Notes: a model not told the origin generated them from the letters alone. Shown: positions 54,383 through 63,682, numbered from the stretch's first letter. The stretch: 64,000 nt of DNA from JAVVWB01 sp036652335 (GCA_036652335.1 JAVVWB010000001.1:248001-312000); one strand, 5' to 3'. Program-made: numbers and translations.

Positions 54383-55063
54383 ATGGAAAAAATAACAATA
54401 GGTGGATACCTATCATCATCATTTCTTGACTGGGACGGACATCTATCTGCTGTAATATTTACAACAGGTTGCAACTTTAAATGTCCTTACTGTCACAACA
54501 GCACACTTGTAAATGGTGAAAGTAGCCAACTCGACCTAGACGAAGTATTACAAGACATAAAAAGAAGAGCAACATTCTTAGATGGTGTCGTCATAAGCGG
54601 TGGTGAACCCTGCATGTGGAAACACCTAACTTCAACAATGGAAAAAATAAAAGAAATGGGACTTGAAATAAAACTAGACACAAACGGGTCATTTAATGAA
54701 AAGCTAGAAGAAATACTTGATAAAGGTCTGGTAGACCACATTGCAATGGACATAAAAGCTCCATTTGAAGATAAAAAAATAAAAGAGATAACAAAAAGCG
54801 AAGTAAAAGCAGAAACAATAATAAAAAGCGTAAAAATGATAAAAGAAAAAGCAAAATCCTATGAATTCAGAACAACATACTCACCTTATTACTTAAATGA
54901 AAAAGATTTAATAAGAATAAGAGAAAATATCTCTGATGATGAACATTGGGTAATTCAATGTTTCAAACCAAATAACTGCCTTGATCAAACCCTACTTGAA
55001 GTAAAAGCCACCACTCCGGAAGAAATAAAAAAAATACTTCCACTAATAAAAGTAAGAGGATAG
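54383..55063 (+). CDS. nrdG: anaerobic ribonucleotide reductase activating protein (NrdG-type radical SAM)
   Basis: 226 residues. The cluster motif CNFKCPYC (Cys30, 34, 37) follows SAVIFTTG, and VISGGEPCMWK and LDTNGSFN are the SAM-binding strands. It belongs to the TIGR02495-like NrdG2 class and generates the glycyl radical on NrdD with SAM. The gene sits 69 bp after nrdD, with the hairpin between. Confidence 0.93.
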   Translation: MEKITIGGYLSSSFLDWDGHLSAVIFTTGCNFKCPYCHNSTLVNGESSQLDLDEVLQDIKRRATFLDGVVISGGEPCMWKHLTSTMEKIKEMGLEIKLDTNGSFNEKLEEILDKGLVDHIAMDIKAPFEDKKIKEITKSEVKAETIIKSVKMIKEKAKSYEFRTTYSPYYLNEKDLIRIRENISDDEHWVIQCFKPNNCLDQTLLEVKATTPEEIKKILPLIKVRG

Positions 55064-55165
55064 CGAAAATACTTTAATTAATTAAATAGTTGTTTATTTA
55101 CAAATACTTTTGATGTATAATCTTTAATAGGTATCTCTACAAATAAAAAAGGATGGTGCTTTGCA

Positions 55166-56338
55166 GTGAAAAAACTTGTCATTATTTTAGCATTGGTTGT
55201 TCTAGCGGTAGCCGGATATTTCTATATGGGAAAATCTGGTAAAACAGCAACAGATGTCACATCAGCAACAGATGGTGATGTCATCAAAATTGGTGTATAC
55301 CTTCCTGTAACAGGTGGTAACGCGGTAGGTGGACAGCTCGAACTTGACGGCGTAAAACTTGCATTCAAACAAAAGCCAACAATTCTTGGTAAAAAAGTCG
55401 AGCTCATTGTAATTGATAACAAAAGTGACAAAGTTGAATCAGCAAACGCAGTAAAGAAACTTACAGAAAAAGAAAAAGTAAACGCAATCATCGGAAGCTA
55501 CGGTTCATCACTTGCAATGGCAGGTGGAGAAGTAGCAGAAAAAGCAAAAACACCAATGGTTGGTACTTCATGCACAAACCCACTCGTAACACAGGGAAAG
55601 AAATACTCATTTAGAGTTTGCTTCATCGACCCGTTCCAGGGTGCAGGTGCAGCAACATTTGCAAAAGAACAGCTTGGAGCAAAAACAGCAGCATGTCTTA
55701 TCGAAGTAACAGAAGACTACTCAGTAGGACTCTCATCATTCTTCGAACGTAGCTTTGAAAAGAGTGGCGGAAAAGTAGTAGCAAAACTTAACTACCAGAA
55801 GGGCGACCAGGACTTCACAGCTCAATTAACAGAAATCATCAGCAAAAAACCTGACGTACTCTATATTCCTGCAAACTTTGCAGAAGGTGCAATCGTAATG
55901 CGTCAAGCAAGAGAACTTGGAGCAAAATTCAAAATCCTCGGTGGCGATGCTATGGATAACCCAGAAATCGTAAAAATCGGTGGAGAATCAGTTGAAGGAT
56001 TCAGCTTCACAACATTTGCATACGCAGCAGAGATGCCTGAAATGAACGAAACACAGAAACAGTTCACAGAAAACTGGAAAAAAGAATTCCCAGGAAAAGA
56101 TCCTAATGCCCTTGCTGCATGCGGATACGATGCATACATGATAATTGCAAACGCAATCGAAACAGCAAACAACGCAGCACCACAGGCAATCACAGATGCA
56201 CTTGCATCAACAAAAGACTTCCCTGGAGTAACAGGACTTACAACAATCAACGCAACACATGACGCAGAAAAATCAGTAGGTATCATGCAGATTAAAGACG
56301 GAAAGAGAATATTCCTTACCGTAGTAAACCCCAAATAA
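55166..56338 (+). CDS. livJ: branched-chain amino-acid binding protein of liv transporter 2 (LivJ)
   Basis: 390 residues starting at GTG 55166 (AAGGATGG upstream). A hydrophobic N-terminus (LVIILALVVLAVAGYFYMG) lacks the lipobox Cys and a clear cleavage site, so it may be an uncleaved membrane anchor. The Peripla_BP_6 fold follows (IKIGVYLPVTGGNAVGG, IIGSYGSSLAMAGGEVAEK). It is more distant from the other two LivJ proteins in this window. First gene of the second liv operon; it ends at a hairpin without a T-tract. Confidence 0.92.
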   Translation: MKKLVIILALVVLAVAGYFYMGKSGKTATDVTSATDGDVIKIGVYLPVTGGNAVGGQLELDGVKLAFKQKPTILGKKVELIVIDNKSDKVESANAVKKLTEKEKVNAIIGSYGSSLAMAGGEVAEKAKTPMVGTSCTNPLVTQGKKYSFRVCFIDPFQGAGAATFAKEQLGAKTAACLIEVTEDYSVGLSSFFERSFEKSGGKVVAKLNYQKGDQDFTAQLTEIISKKPDVLYIPANFAEGAIVMRQARELGAKFKILGGDAMDNPEIVKIGGESVEGFSFTTFAYAAEMPEMNETQKQFTENWKKEFPGKDPNALAACGYDAYMIIANAIETANNAAPQAITDALASTKDFPGVTGLTTINATHDAEKSVGIMQIKDGKRIFLTVVNPK

Positions 56339-56358
56339 ACAAAACTGTATAAAGCGAA

Positions 56359-56382
56359 GGGACGGCTTATTAAAGCCGTCCC
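56359..56382 (+). other. intercistronic hairpin between livJ and livH of operon 2
   Basis: GGGACGGCTT (56359-56368) pairs with AAGCCGTCCC (56373-56382), loop ATTA. There is no T-tract, so it looks like an RNA-stability or processing element that leaves livJ mRNA more abundant, not a terminator. Confidence 0.65.
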
Positions 56383-56409
56383 CTTACTATAAGGAACGAG
56401 GTAATAACG

Positions 56410-57303
56410 ATGACTCTGGATATGTTCATCCAGCATTTTTTTAATGCTCTTACACTAGGAAGTTTATATGGACTCATAGCCATCGGTTACACGATGGTAT
56501 ATGGGATATTGCGTCTAATAAATTTCGCACACGGCGACATCTTTATGATAAGCGCCTACTTTGTATTCATAACAGTATCAGTATTTAATCTTCCGTGGAT
56601 ACCTGCGGTAATAATAGCAATAATTGCAACATCACTATTTGGTGTAATGGTTGACCGTATAGCATACAAACCCTTGCGGGACGCTCCAAGAATATCAGCA
56701 CTTATAAGTGCCATTGGTGTATCATTTTTCATTGAAAATATGTGCTTGGTTGTATTTACAGGTGTACCAAAACCAATGCCAAGACTAGACTCACTTGTCT
56801 CAGTCATAACCTTAGGCAATGCAAGAATATTACCCCTTGCAATATTTGTTCCAATAATGACCTCTATATTACTTGCATCACTTCTTTGGGTACTCTATAA
56901 AACGAAGCCTGGCCTTGCTATGAGAGCAATCTCAAAGGACATAGAAACTACAAGACTCATGGGTGTAAAGGTAGACAGAATAATTGCACTCACCTTTGCA
57001 ATAGGATCTGCACTAGCTGCTGCTGCAGGAATAATGTGGGCACTTCGTTATCCTCAAATACACCCATTTATGGGAGTGTTCCCTGGCTTTAAAGCATTCA
57101 TTGCAGCTGTATTTGGCGGAATAGGCTCAGTACAAGGTGCAATGATAGGCGGTCTATTGCTTGGTTTTATAGAAATAATGATAATTGCTTTCTTCCCATC
57201 ACTATCAGGATACAGAGACGCATTCGCATTTGTACTCCTAATAATGATACTCTTCATAAAACCCACCGGACTAATGGGTGAGAAATTGGAGGACAAAATA
57301 TAA
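56410..57303 (+). CDS. livH: liv transporter 2 permease LivH
   Basis: 297 residues, GAGGT before ATG 56410. About eight membrane helices with ALTLGSLYGLIAIGYTMVYGILRLINFAHGDIFMISAY at the start and GGIGSVQGAMIGGLLLGFIEI near the end. Its TAA overlaps livM by one base. Confidence 0.94.
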   Translation: MTLDMFIQHFFNALTLGSLYGLIAIGYTMVYGILRLINFAHGDIFMISAYFVFITVSVFNLPWIPAVIIAIIATSLFGVMVDRIAYKPLRDAPRISALISAIGVSFFIENMCLVVFTGVPKPMPRLDSLVSVITLGNARILPLAIFVPIMTSILLASLLWVLYKTKPGLAMRAISKDIETTRLMGVKVDRIIALTFAIGSALAAAAGIMWALRYPQIHPFMGVFPGFKAFIAAVFGGIGSVQGAMIGGLLLGFIEIMIIAFFPSLSGYRDAFAFVLLIMILFIKPTGLMGEKLEDKI

Positions 57304-58343
57304 TGGATAAGAAAACTAAACTTACCTTAAATATTGTTCTTCTGCTCTTACTCGCACTATTCTTATGGTGGGCACAGGGGAACTTAGACGGATACAAAAT
57401 ACAAATACTAAACCTAATCGCAGTTAATGCCATATTGGCAGTAAGTCTAAACCTAATATATGGCTTTACAGGAATGTTCTCACTTGGTCATGCCGGATTT
57501 ATGGCAGTTGGTGCTTACGTTAGTGCACTACTAATAATTCCTGCTGTACAGAAAGAACTCATGTACATACTAGAGCCTTGCATATGGCCATTCTCTGTAA
57601 TACACGCTCCTTTTGTCATCTCCGTACTTGCGGGAGGACTAATTGCTGCGCTATTTGGACTCATAATAGCTATCCCTGTCCTTAGGCTTGGCGGAGACTA
57701 CCTAGGAATTGCAACACTCGGATTTGCAGAAATAATCAGAGTCGTATTTACAAACATAACCCCTGTAACAAATGGAGCACTAGGACTCAAAGGAATTCCT
57801 CCTTATGCAAACTTAGGCTGGAACTACTTTTGGTGCTTTACCACATTCTACGTAATAGTAAAATTACTATCTAGCAACTTTGGTAACACCCTACGAGCCA
57901 TAAGAGACGACGAAGTTGCAGCACAAGCAATGGGAATAAACGTATTCAAATGTAAAACAATATCCTTTGCAATAGGTGCATTCTTCGCCGGAATAGGTGG
58001 AGCACTCATGGGTAGCCTAATAACCACCATAGACCCAAAAATGTTTAACTTCCAACTTACATTTAACATACTAATGATAGTAGTAGCTGGTGGACTTGGA
58101 TCAATAACAGGCTCCGTAGTTGGAGCTGTTGTAATAACTGTACTACTTGAATGGTTGCGGTTTGTAGAAGAAACAGTGGAAATAGGCTCATTTATACTTC
58201 CCGGAATACCAGGAATGAGAATGGTAATATTCTCACTTGTACTCCTATTTATCATCCTATACCGCAGAGAAGGAATAATAGGTGGATATGAATTTAGCTG
58301 GGACTCAATTACAAAACGTTTCTCAAGAAAGGGGGACGCATAA
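57303..58343 (+). CDS. livM: liv transporter 2 permease LivM
   Basis: 346 residues, longer than LivM 1 because of an extra segment between the first spans. Landmarks NLIYGFTGMFSLGHAGFMAVGAYVSA, GGDYLGIATLGFAEIIRVVFTN and GGLGSITGSVVGAVVITVLLEWLR. The ATPase gene livG starts the base after its TAA. Confidence 0.94.
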   Translation: MDKKTKLTLNIVLLLLLALFLWWAQGNLDGYKIQILNLIAVNAILAVSLNLIYGFTGMFSLGHAGFMAVGAYVSALLIIPAVQKELMYILEPCIWPFSVIHAPFVISVLAGGLIAALFGLIIAIPVLRLGGDYLGIATLGFAEIIRVVFTNITPVTNGALGLKGIPPYANLGWNYFWCFTTFYVIVKLLSSNFGNTLRAIRDDEVAAQAMGINVFKCKTISFAIGAFFAGIGGALMGSLITTIDPKMFNFQLTFNILMIVVAGGLGSITGSVVGAVVITVLLEWLRFVEETVEIGSFILPGIPGMRMVIFSLVLLFIILYRREGIIGGYEFSWDSITKRFSRKGDA

Positions 58344-59126
58344 ATGTCAGCCCCTATCTTAAAAACAGACAACGTATCTATAAAATTTGGAGGACTTACA
58401 GCTGTAAGTAACTTCAACATCGAATTACAAGAAGGTAGAATTTCCAGCTTAATTGGTCCTAATGGCGCCGGTAAAACAACGTGCTTTAACATAATTACAG
58501 GCTTTTATAAGCCAACCACAGGAAACGTCTACTTTAAAGGAGAAGACATCACGGCTATGCCAGCTCACAAAGTCTGTGAATCAGGAATATCAAGAACATT
58601 CCAAAACATAAGACTATTTAAAGGTGGCACCGTACTCCAAAACGTAATGACCTCCTGTTGGGTAAGGCAAAAAAGTCCATGGTGGGCAGCTCCTTTCTGC
58701 CTTCCCTCATTTATAAAAGAAGAAAAAGAAATGAAAGAAAAATCAATGAAACTCCTAAAAGCTGTTGAGCTAGATGGAGTAGCAGATGAAATTGCAACAG
58801 GACTGCCTTATGGAGCACAAAGAAGACTAGAAATAGCAAGAGCACTTGCTACTGATCCGAAACTACTTCTTCTTGACGAGCCTGCTGCAGGAATGAATCC
58901 CCAAGAATCACAGGAACTAATGTCATTCATAAGAAAAATAAGAGATGACTTTGAACTGACAATACTCCTAATTGAACATGATATGAAAGTTGTAATGGGC
59001 ATATCAGAATGGATACGAGTCCTAGACTACGGTCAGCTCATTGCAGAAGGAACAGCCGGCGAAATAAAAGCCAATACAAAAGTAATAGAAGCCTACCTCG
59101 GAAAGGAGGCTCTCTCAAATGCTTAA
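58344..59126 (+). CDS. livG: liv transporter 2 ATPase LivG
   Basis: 260 residues. Walker A (GPNGAGKTT), signature-type LPYGAQRRLEIARAL, Walker B (LLLLDEPAAGMN), H-loop LLIEHDMKVVMG. It overlaps livF by 8 bp. Confidence 0.95.
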   Translation: MSAPILKTDNVSIKFGGLTAVSNFNIELQEGRISSLIGPNGAGKTTCFNIITGFYKPTTGNVYFKGEDITAMPAHKVCESGISRTFQNIRLFKGGTVLQNVMTSCWVRQKSPWWAAPFCLPSFIKEEKEMKEKSMKLLKAVELDGVADEIATGLPYGAQRRLEIARALATDPKLLLLDEPAAGMNPQESQELMSFIRKIRDDFELTILLIEHDMKVVMGISEWIRVLDYGQLIAEGTAGEIKANTKVIEAYLGKEALSNA

Positions 59127-59823
59127 AGTAGAAAACCTCTCTGTAAACTATGGAGGAATACAAGCTCTAAAAGGAATAAACATAGAAGTGCCGAAAGGTA
59201 AAATAGTAACACTGATAGGAGCAAACGGAGCAGGAAAAAGTAGCACACTGCGAGCTGTATCTGGACTGATAAAGTCAAAATCAGGTTCAATTTTACTAAA
59301 AGACAAAGAAATATCAAATATGCTACCCGAAGAAATACTAAATATGGGCTTGGCGCTCTGTCCAGAGGGAAGAAGAATATTTCCTCAACTAACGGTACTT
59401 GAAAACCTAAACCTTGGCGGATACCTTTGCAAAAACAAACAAGAAGCCGAAAAAGGAATAGAAAAAGCATTCTCACTATTTCCACTTCTAAAAGAGCGTT
59501 CATGGCAAAAAGGTGGAACACTCTCAGGCGGAGAACAGCAAATGCTAGCACTAGCCCGAGCCCTAATGAGCGACCCAGACATCATAATGATGGACGAACC
59601 ATCTCTAGGACTTGCACCTATACTTGTACAAGAAGTATTTGACATAATAAGAGAAATAAACAAAGAAGGCAAAACAGTACTACTTGTAGAACAGAATGCG
59701 TTTGCCGCATTAAAAGTAGCTGATTATGCTTATGTACTAGAAGTAGGTAAAATAACGTTACAAGGAACAGGAAAAGAACTACTAACAGATAAAAGAGTAA
59801 TAGATGCCTACTTAGGTGGTTAA
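59119..59823 (+). CDS. livF: liv transporter 2 ATPase LivF
   Basis: 234 residues. Walker A (GANGAGKSS), signature LSGGEQQMLALARALM, Walker B (IIMMDEPSLGLAP), LVEQNAFAALKVADYAYVL at the end. Last gene of liv operon 2 and last gene before the CRISPR-Cas locus. Confidence 0.95.
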   Translation: MLKVENLSVNYGGIQALKGINIEVPKGKIVTLIGANGAGKSSTLRAVSGLIKSKSGSILLKDKEISNMLPEEILNMGLALCPEGRRIFPQLTVLENLNLGGYLCKNKQEAEKGIEKAFSLFPLLKERSWQKGGTLSGGEQQMLALARALMSDPDIIMMDEPSLGLAPILVQEVFDIIREINKEGKTVLLVEQNAFAALKVADYAYVLEVGKITLQGTGKELLTDKRVIDAYLGG

Positions 59824-59846
59824 AAATTTAGAATAGAATAAAATAT

Positions 59847-59900
59847 AAAAACAGAGTTGTAGAAATTGTAATAATAAATTTCTACAACTCTGTTTTTATA
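59847..59900 (+). terminator. strong terminator of liv operon 2
   Basis: A 21-bp perfect stem (59847-59867 with 59877-59897), AT-rich at both ends with core CAGAGTTGTAG, separates liv operon 2 from the CRISPR-Cas locus. Confidence 0.9.
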
Positions 59901-59954
59901 AATAAAAATAACTATATAAAACAGAATAATGTGTATATAATAAACATAAAAACA

Positions 59955-59980
59955 AAACTCCGTCAAAGACGGAGTTGTTT
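59955..59980 (-). terminator. second hairpin downstream of the tracrRNA
   Basis: AACTCCGTC (59956-59964) pairs with GACGGAGTT (59968-59976). On the minus strand it runs into TTTGTTTTTA, so it is a back-up terminator for minus-strand transcription. Confidence 0.7.
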
Positions 59981-59981
59981 A

Positions 59982-60153
59982 CAAAAAAATGGTGGATTTG
60001 TTTGTAGGATACCACCATACCCCACGGCAACCTAGAAAGGTAAGCCTTATCTTAGAACTCTGATGGATATTGATAAACTTATAAAGTTTAAAAATAAAAA
60101 ATATCAACTCTGATGGATATTGATAAACTCATACATACAGATAATTCTAAGTT
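59982..60153 (-). ncRNA. predicted tracrRNA of the type II CRISPR-Cas system, with two anti-repeats
   Basis: Minus-strand transcript predicted from ~60153 (promoter entry) to the T7 at 59983-59989. In order: anti-repeat copy B (60129-60106), a 26-nt linker, identical anti-repeat copy A (60079-60056), the segment CTAAGATAAGGCTT comparable to the AAAATAAGGCT seen after known tracrRNA anti-repeats, a nexus-like stem (GGC..ACC/GGT..GCC, 60046-60026), and a terminator hairpin ATGGTGG/CCACCAT (60018-59989). It would pair with crRNA repeats and load Cas9. The family-level structure is what I recognise; the array itself is not in the window, so repeat complementarity is unproven. Confidence 0.75.
60056..60129 (-). 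repeat. two identical 24-bp direct repeats (anti-repeat/CRISPR-repeat-like), 50-bp period
   Basis: AACTCTGATGGATATTGATAAACT at 60056-60079 and again at 60106-60129 on the plus strand; similarity stops within a few bases on each side. The 50-bp period does not fit a normal array. On the minus strand both are in anti-repeat orientation. Confidence 0.85.
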
Positions 60154-60159
60154 TATCGA

Positions 60160-60188
60160 AGTATATAATTTATCTGTAAAAATGTCAA
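60160..60188 (-). promoter_or_regulatory. sigma-70 promoter of the tracrRNA, inside the cas9 leader
   Basis: Minus strand: TTGACA (complement of 60183-60188), exactly 17 bp, TATACT (complement of 60160-60165). A plus-strand TATAAT (60164-60169) overlaps the same bases, and may be the -10 of cas9, though its -35 is poor. Confidence 0.75.
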
Positions 60189-60217
60189 TCTCCACTCAAA
60201 TATAAGGAGGAGCAGAA

Positions 60218-63200
60218 ATGAAAAAAAATTCAACGTATCGTATAGGTCTTGATGTAGGAATAAGTTCTGTTGGTTGGTCTGTATTGAGCGGAGAGAAAAA
60301 TGATGCAATCCTTGAAAATCTTGGAGTTCATCTATTCGAGTCTGGTGAATCCAATAATGGTCGAGATAGATTAAGCCAAGAGAGGCGTTTATTTCGAGGA
60401 GAGAGAAGAATTATAAGAAGACGCTATTACAGAAAAGAAAGATTAAAAGCCCACCTAGAAAATATAGGTTTTGTTACAAAAGAAGAAATAGACTCTTTCT
60501 ATCTTGAGAAGTCAACCAACATATATGAATTAAAGATGAAAGCGATTAAAGAAGAAATTTCTCCCAAAGAACTTCTTGCATGTCTGTTACATGTCTGCAA
60601 TCATAGAGGATATAGGTCATTTTATGAGACAGAAGATTTGACGGAGTCAAATATAGAAGATTACGAGACAGAAGAGTTGGAGACACAAGAAGATAAAACT
60701 GAAGAAGAAAATAAAAAAAATGAACAATATGTAAAAAACTTTGCACATTTATACTCAGAAAGCAAATGTGAAACAATATCGGAATTTATTTGCACAAAGT
60801 GCATTGATAAAGAAACGAGACAACCTTATTTTAAAAATGTAGATTCAAGACAAGAACATTGGCTTATAGCTAGAGAATTTGTAGAAGAGGAAGTAAATAA
60901 GATTTTGTTTGCTCAAATGAAATACCATAAGAAATTGACGTTAGATGTTGTTGAGATGTGCAAAAAGATAATATTTTCTCAAAGAGACTTTGAGGAAGGT
61001 CCTGGAAATATCAATGAAAAATTTAGGCAATATTCAGGATTTTTGGACTCAGTTGGCTATTGTCCGTTCTATAAAGAAGAATTGCGTGGATTTAGAGCAA
61101 CACCGCTGGGGGACATATATGCAGTTATAAATAAACTTTCTCAAAACAATTATCGTAATATCATTACAGGTAGTTACGAATTACCGAAAAAAGCAGCAGA
61201 AGAAATAATAAAAGTAGTCATTAATGAAGCAAAAATAAACAAAACAATGATAAAAAATGTATTTAAAAAATATAATGTAGAAATGTTGGAAAATGGTGAT
61301 ATTGACGATAAAAAGTACTCTGACCTATTAAAATTTATTCCTAAGGTAAAAAAGACTATTGAGTTAAACGGGGGAAATTGGGAAGATTATTGCAATGAGG
61401 AACAGTTTGATATATACAAGCCCTCTAAACTTTTTATATTAGCAGAGATATTGTCTAAGAATATTACGCCTAAACGGAGAAGAAATGCACTTAAATCACT
61501 TTCATTTATAGATGAAACACTAGTAAAATCTTTGATGACACTTAAAGCAGGTGGTACCAGTCGTGTTTCTTACCACTTTATGTGTGATGCAATAGATGCA
61601 TTCATGAATGGTGAGGTATATGGTGTTTTTCAAGCGGAACGCATAAAAAGAGATGAAGAAACTAATAAGACTTTAGGTGAAAAATTACCGGCAGAAATAC
61701 TTTTAAATGACCCAGACATAAAGAAGAACCCAGTTGTATTAAGGGCTATAAACGAAACGAGAAAAATAGTAAACGCAATAATTAATCATTATGGAAGCCC
61801 TGAATATATAAATATAGAAGTAGCTTCTGATTTGAATAGATCTTATACAGAACGTAAAAAGATAAAAGATGCTCAAGGTAAAAATGAAAAAGCAAAAGAT
61901 AAAATAAAAAAAGAATTAACAAAAAAATATGGAGAAAAATATGCTACGGAAACAAATATAGAAAAATACAGACTTTACAAAGAGCAAGACGGTCTCTGTG
62001 TCTATTCCGGCCAAAAACTTGGTCTGTTAGATCAAGTAATATACTCAAATCCTATGGACTATGAAATAGACCATATTGTTCCTCAATCTCTAATATTGGA
62101 CAATACGTTAAATAATAAAGCCCTTGTCTATGCCTCAGAAAATCAGAGAAAGGGACAAAGAACACCTTTGATGTACATTACAGATAAAATAGAACAATGT
62201 GAATTTATTAAGCGAGTAAATCACATGAGAAGCTCTAAAAGTAATGAAATATCAGCTAAAAAATATGGATACTATATGTTAAAAAGCATATATGGTGAAG
62301 AAGCTCACGAAATATTACAAGCATGGAAATCGAGAAACATCAATGACACAAGATACATAACTAGGTACATTGTCTCTATGTTAAAAAACAACTTAAAGTT
62401 TGCGGGGAGTTCAAAGTCTAATGTATATGGTATAAAAGGAGCTCTTACATCGAAATTTAGAAGATATTGGTTAAACCGAGATACATGGGGAGGAGAAAAG
62501 GATAGAAACGGTAATTTGCACCATGCAGTAGATGCTGTTGTAATAGCCAACCTAGTCCCTGCTTATGTTGAGTTAGCTTCAAATGCTATAAGGTTAAATC
62601 AACTAAGCAGAAGAGGTAGTAACACAAGGGAATATGAATCTCTTCTTGACACATGTCTTGGAAATATGAAAAAGTATTACGGTTTTGAAGAATCATATAC
62701 AAAATTATTGCTGTCTAATGACCGTGCTATACCCGCTTTTTTGAGTAAAATAAGAGAAGAAGTGGATATTCGTATGAATATCAGTGATAAAGAAAAATTT
62801 GACAGTGATATAAAAGAATTTTATGGAAATAGACTAAAAGAGTTCATAATTCCACCTCATCAAATAATGATTACATATAAACAAGAAAGAAAATTCAAAG
62901 GTGCAGTTGCTGACTCAAACCCTATAAAATTACGTGAAGTAGAGGGCGAATTTGTTAAAATTAAAAGAAAGAAAATAGAAGATTTAGAAGCAAAAGACAT
63001 TGATAATATCTATACGAATGACAGTAGACTAAAAGTAGAATTGCGTGAAATACTCACAGAAGATGGGATAAAAACCATAAAAGACTATATGGAAAAGTAT
63101 AGTGTTAATCCATTTAGAACATCTTATGGGCAGAGAATATATAAAGTTTCTATCAATGAAGGGAAAGTAAGTAGTTATTATAAGAAAGAGATATCAGATA

Positions 63201-63682
63201 ATAATTACAGTATTATGGGAATGCCCAAATATTACTGCATAGATATTTACAAAGACAAAAATAAAAAAACAAAAACATTTGGAGTTCGCTTTGTAGATTT
63301 AATTAAGAAAGATAAAAAGTTATTTATTAGAGAAAATGCATTGCCAAAAGATTATGATACACATATACACTACCTGTATAAAGGGGACTACTTAGAACTT
63401 TATGATAAGAATGGGACTCTAATTTTTAGCGGAAATTATTATTCTGTTAAGACTGTACAGAGAAGCAAATTTTATTTTAAAGAGGTTAATAAAACCGCAT
63501 CTGTTGAAGTAAATATCGGTCAAAATACATCAATAATAAAATATCACATAGACTTACTGGGAAATAAGGGAGGAGAGATAAAATGTTCCGAACCGTTATT
63601 ATCCGTGAAGGAGAAAAAGTCAAAGTCAAAAACAATTGGCTTGTGGTCATGGAAGGAGAAGGGGAGCACAAAATTCCAATAG
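60218..63682 (+). CDS. cas9: CRISPR-associated endonuclease Cas9, type II-C like
   Basis: 1154 residues; ATG 60218 with AAGGAGG upstream. RuvC-I IGLDVGISSVGW (Asp12), Arg-rich bridge helix (about 51-80, RLFRGERRIIRRRYYRKER), the recognition lobe, RuvC-II YINIEVASD (Glu534), HNH core DYEIDHIVPQS (Asp618, His619) with Cys-poor surroundings, RuvC-III LHHAVDAVVIA (His768, Asp772), then the PAM-interacting domain ending near KYHIDLLGNKGGE. All catalytic residues are present, so it should be an active, tracrRNA-guided DNA nuclease. The size fits the larger II-C enzymes. The last 33 codons lie inside cas1. PAM not predictable. Confidence 0.96.
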   Translation: MKKNSTYRIGLDVGISSVGWSVLSGEKNDAILENLGVHLFESGESNNGRDRLSQERRLFRGERRIIRRRYYRKERLKAHLENIGFVTKEEIDSFYLEKSTNIYELKMKAIKEEISPKELLACLLHVCNHRGYRSFYETEDLTESNIEDYETEELETQEDKTEEENKKNEQYVKNFAHLYSESKCETISEFICTKCIDKETRQPYFKNVDSRQEHWLIAREFVEEEVNKILFAQMKYHKKLTLDVVEMCKKIIFSQRDFEEGPGNINEKFRQYSGFLDSVGYCPFYKEELRGFRATPLGDIYAVINKLSQNNYRNIITGSYELPKKAAEEIIKVVINEAKINKTMIKNVFKKYNVEMLENGDIDDKKYSDLLKFIPKVKKTIELNGGNWEDYCNEEQFDIYKPSKLFILAEILSKNITPKRRRNALKSLSFIDETLVKSLMTLKAGGTSRVSYHFMCDAIDAFMNGEVYGVFQAERIKRDEETNKTLGEKLPAEILLNDPDIKKNPVVLRAINETRKIVNAIINHYGSPEYINIEVASDLNRSYTERKKIKDAQGKNEKAKDKIKKELTKKYGEKYATETNIEKYRLYKEQDGLCVYSGQKLGLLDQVIYSNPMDYEIDHIVPQSLILDNTLNNKALVYASENQRKGQRTPLMYITDKIEQCEFIKRVNHMRSSKSNEISAKKYGYYMLKSIYGEEAHEILQAWKSRNINDTRYITRYIVSMLKNNLKFAGSSKSNVYGIKGALTSKFRRYWLNRDTWGGEKDRNGNLHHAVDAVVIANLVPAYVELASNAIRLNQLSRRGSNTREYESLLDTCLGNMKKYYGFEESYTKLLLSNDRAIPAFLSKIREEVDIRMNISDKEKFDSDIKEFYGNRLKEFIIPPHQIMITYKQERKFKGAVADSNPIKLREVEGEFVKIKRKKIEDLEAKDIDNIYTNDSRLKVELREILTEDGIKTIKDYMEKYSVNPFRTSYGQRIYKVSINEGKVSSYYKKEISDNNYSIMGMPKYYCIDIYKDKNKKTKTFGVRFVDLIKKDKKLFIRENALPKDYDTHIHYLYKGDYLELYDKNGTLIFSGNYYSVKTVQRSKFYFKEVNKTASVEVNIGQNTSIIKYHIDLLGNKGGEIKCSEPLLSVKEKKSKSKTIGLWSWKEKGSTKFQ

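Noticed and set aside
57848..58492. 214-codon minus-strand frame opposite livM/livG
   Set aside because: Shadow frame spanning two conserved plus-strand genes.
60056..60129. A CRISPR array of two repeats
   Set aside because: The 50-bp period with a 24-bp unit and 26-bp gap does not fit 36-bp type II repeats with ~30-bp spacers. The units lie in the tracrRNA transcript in anti-repeat orientation.
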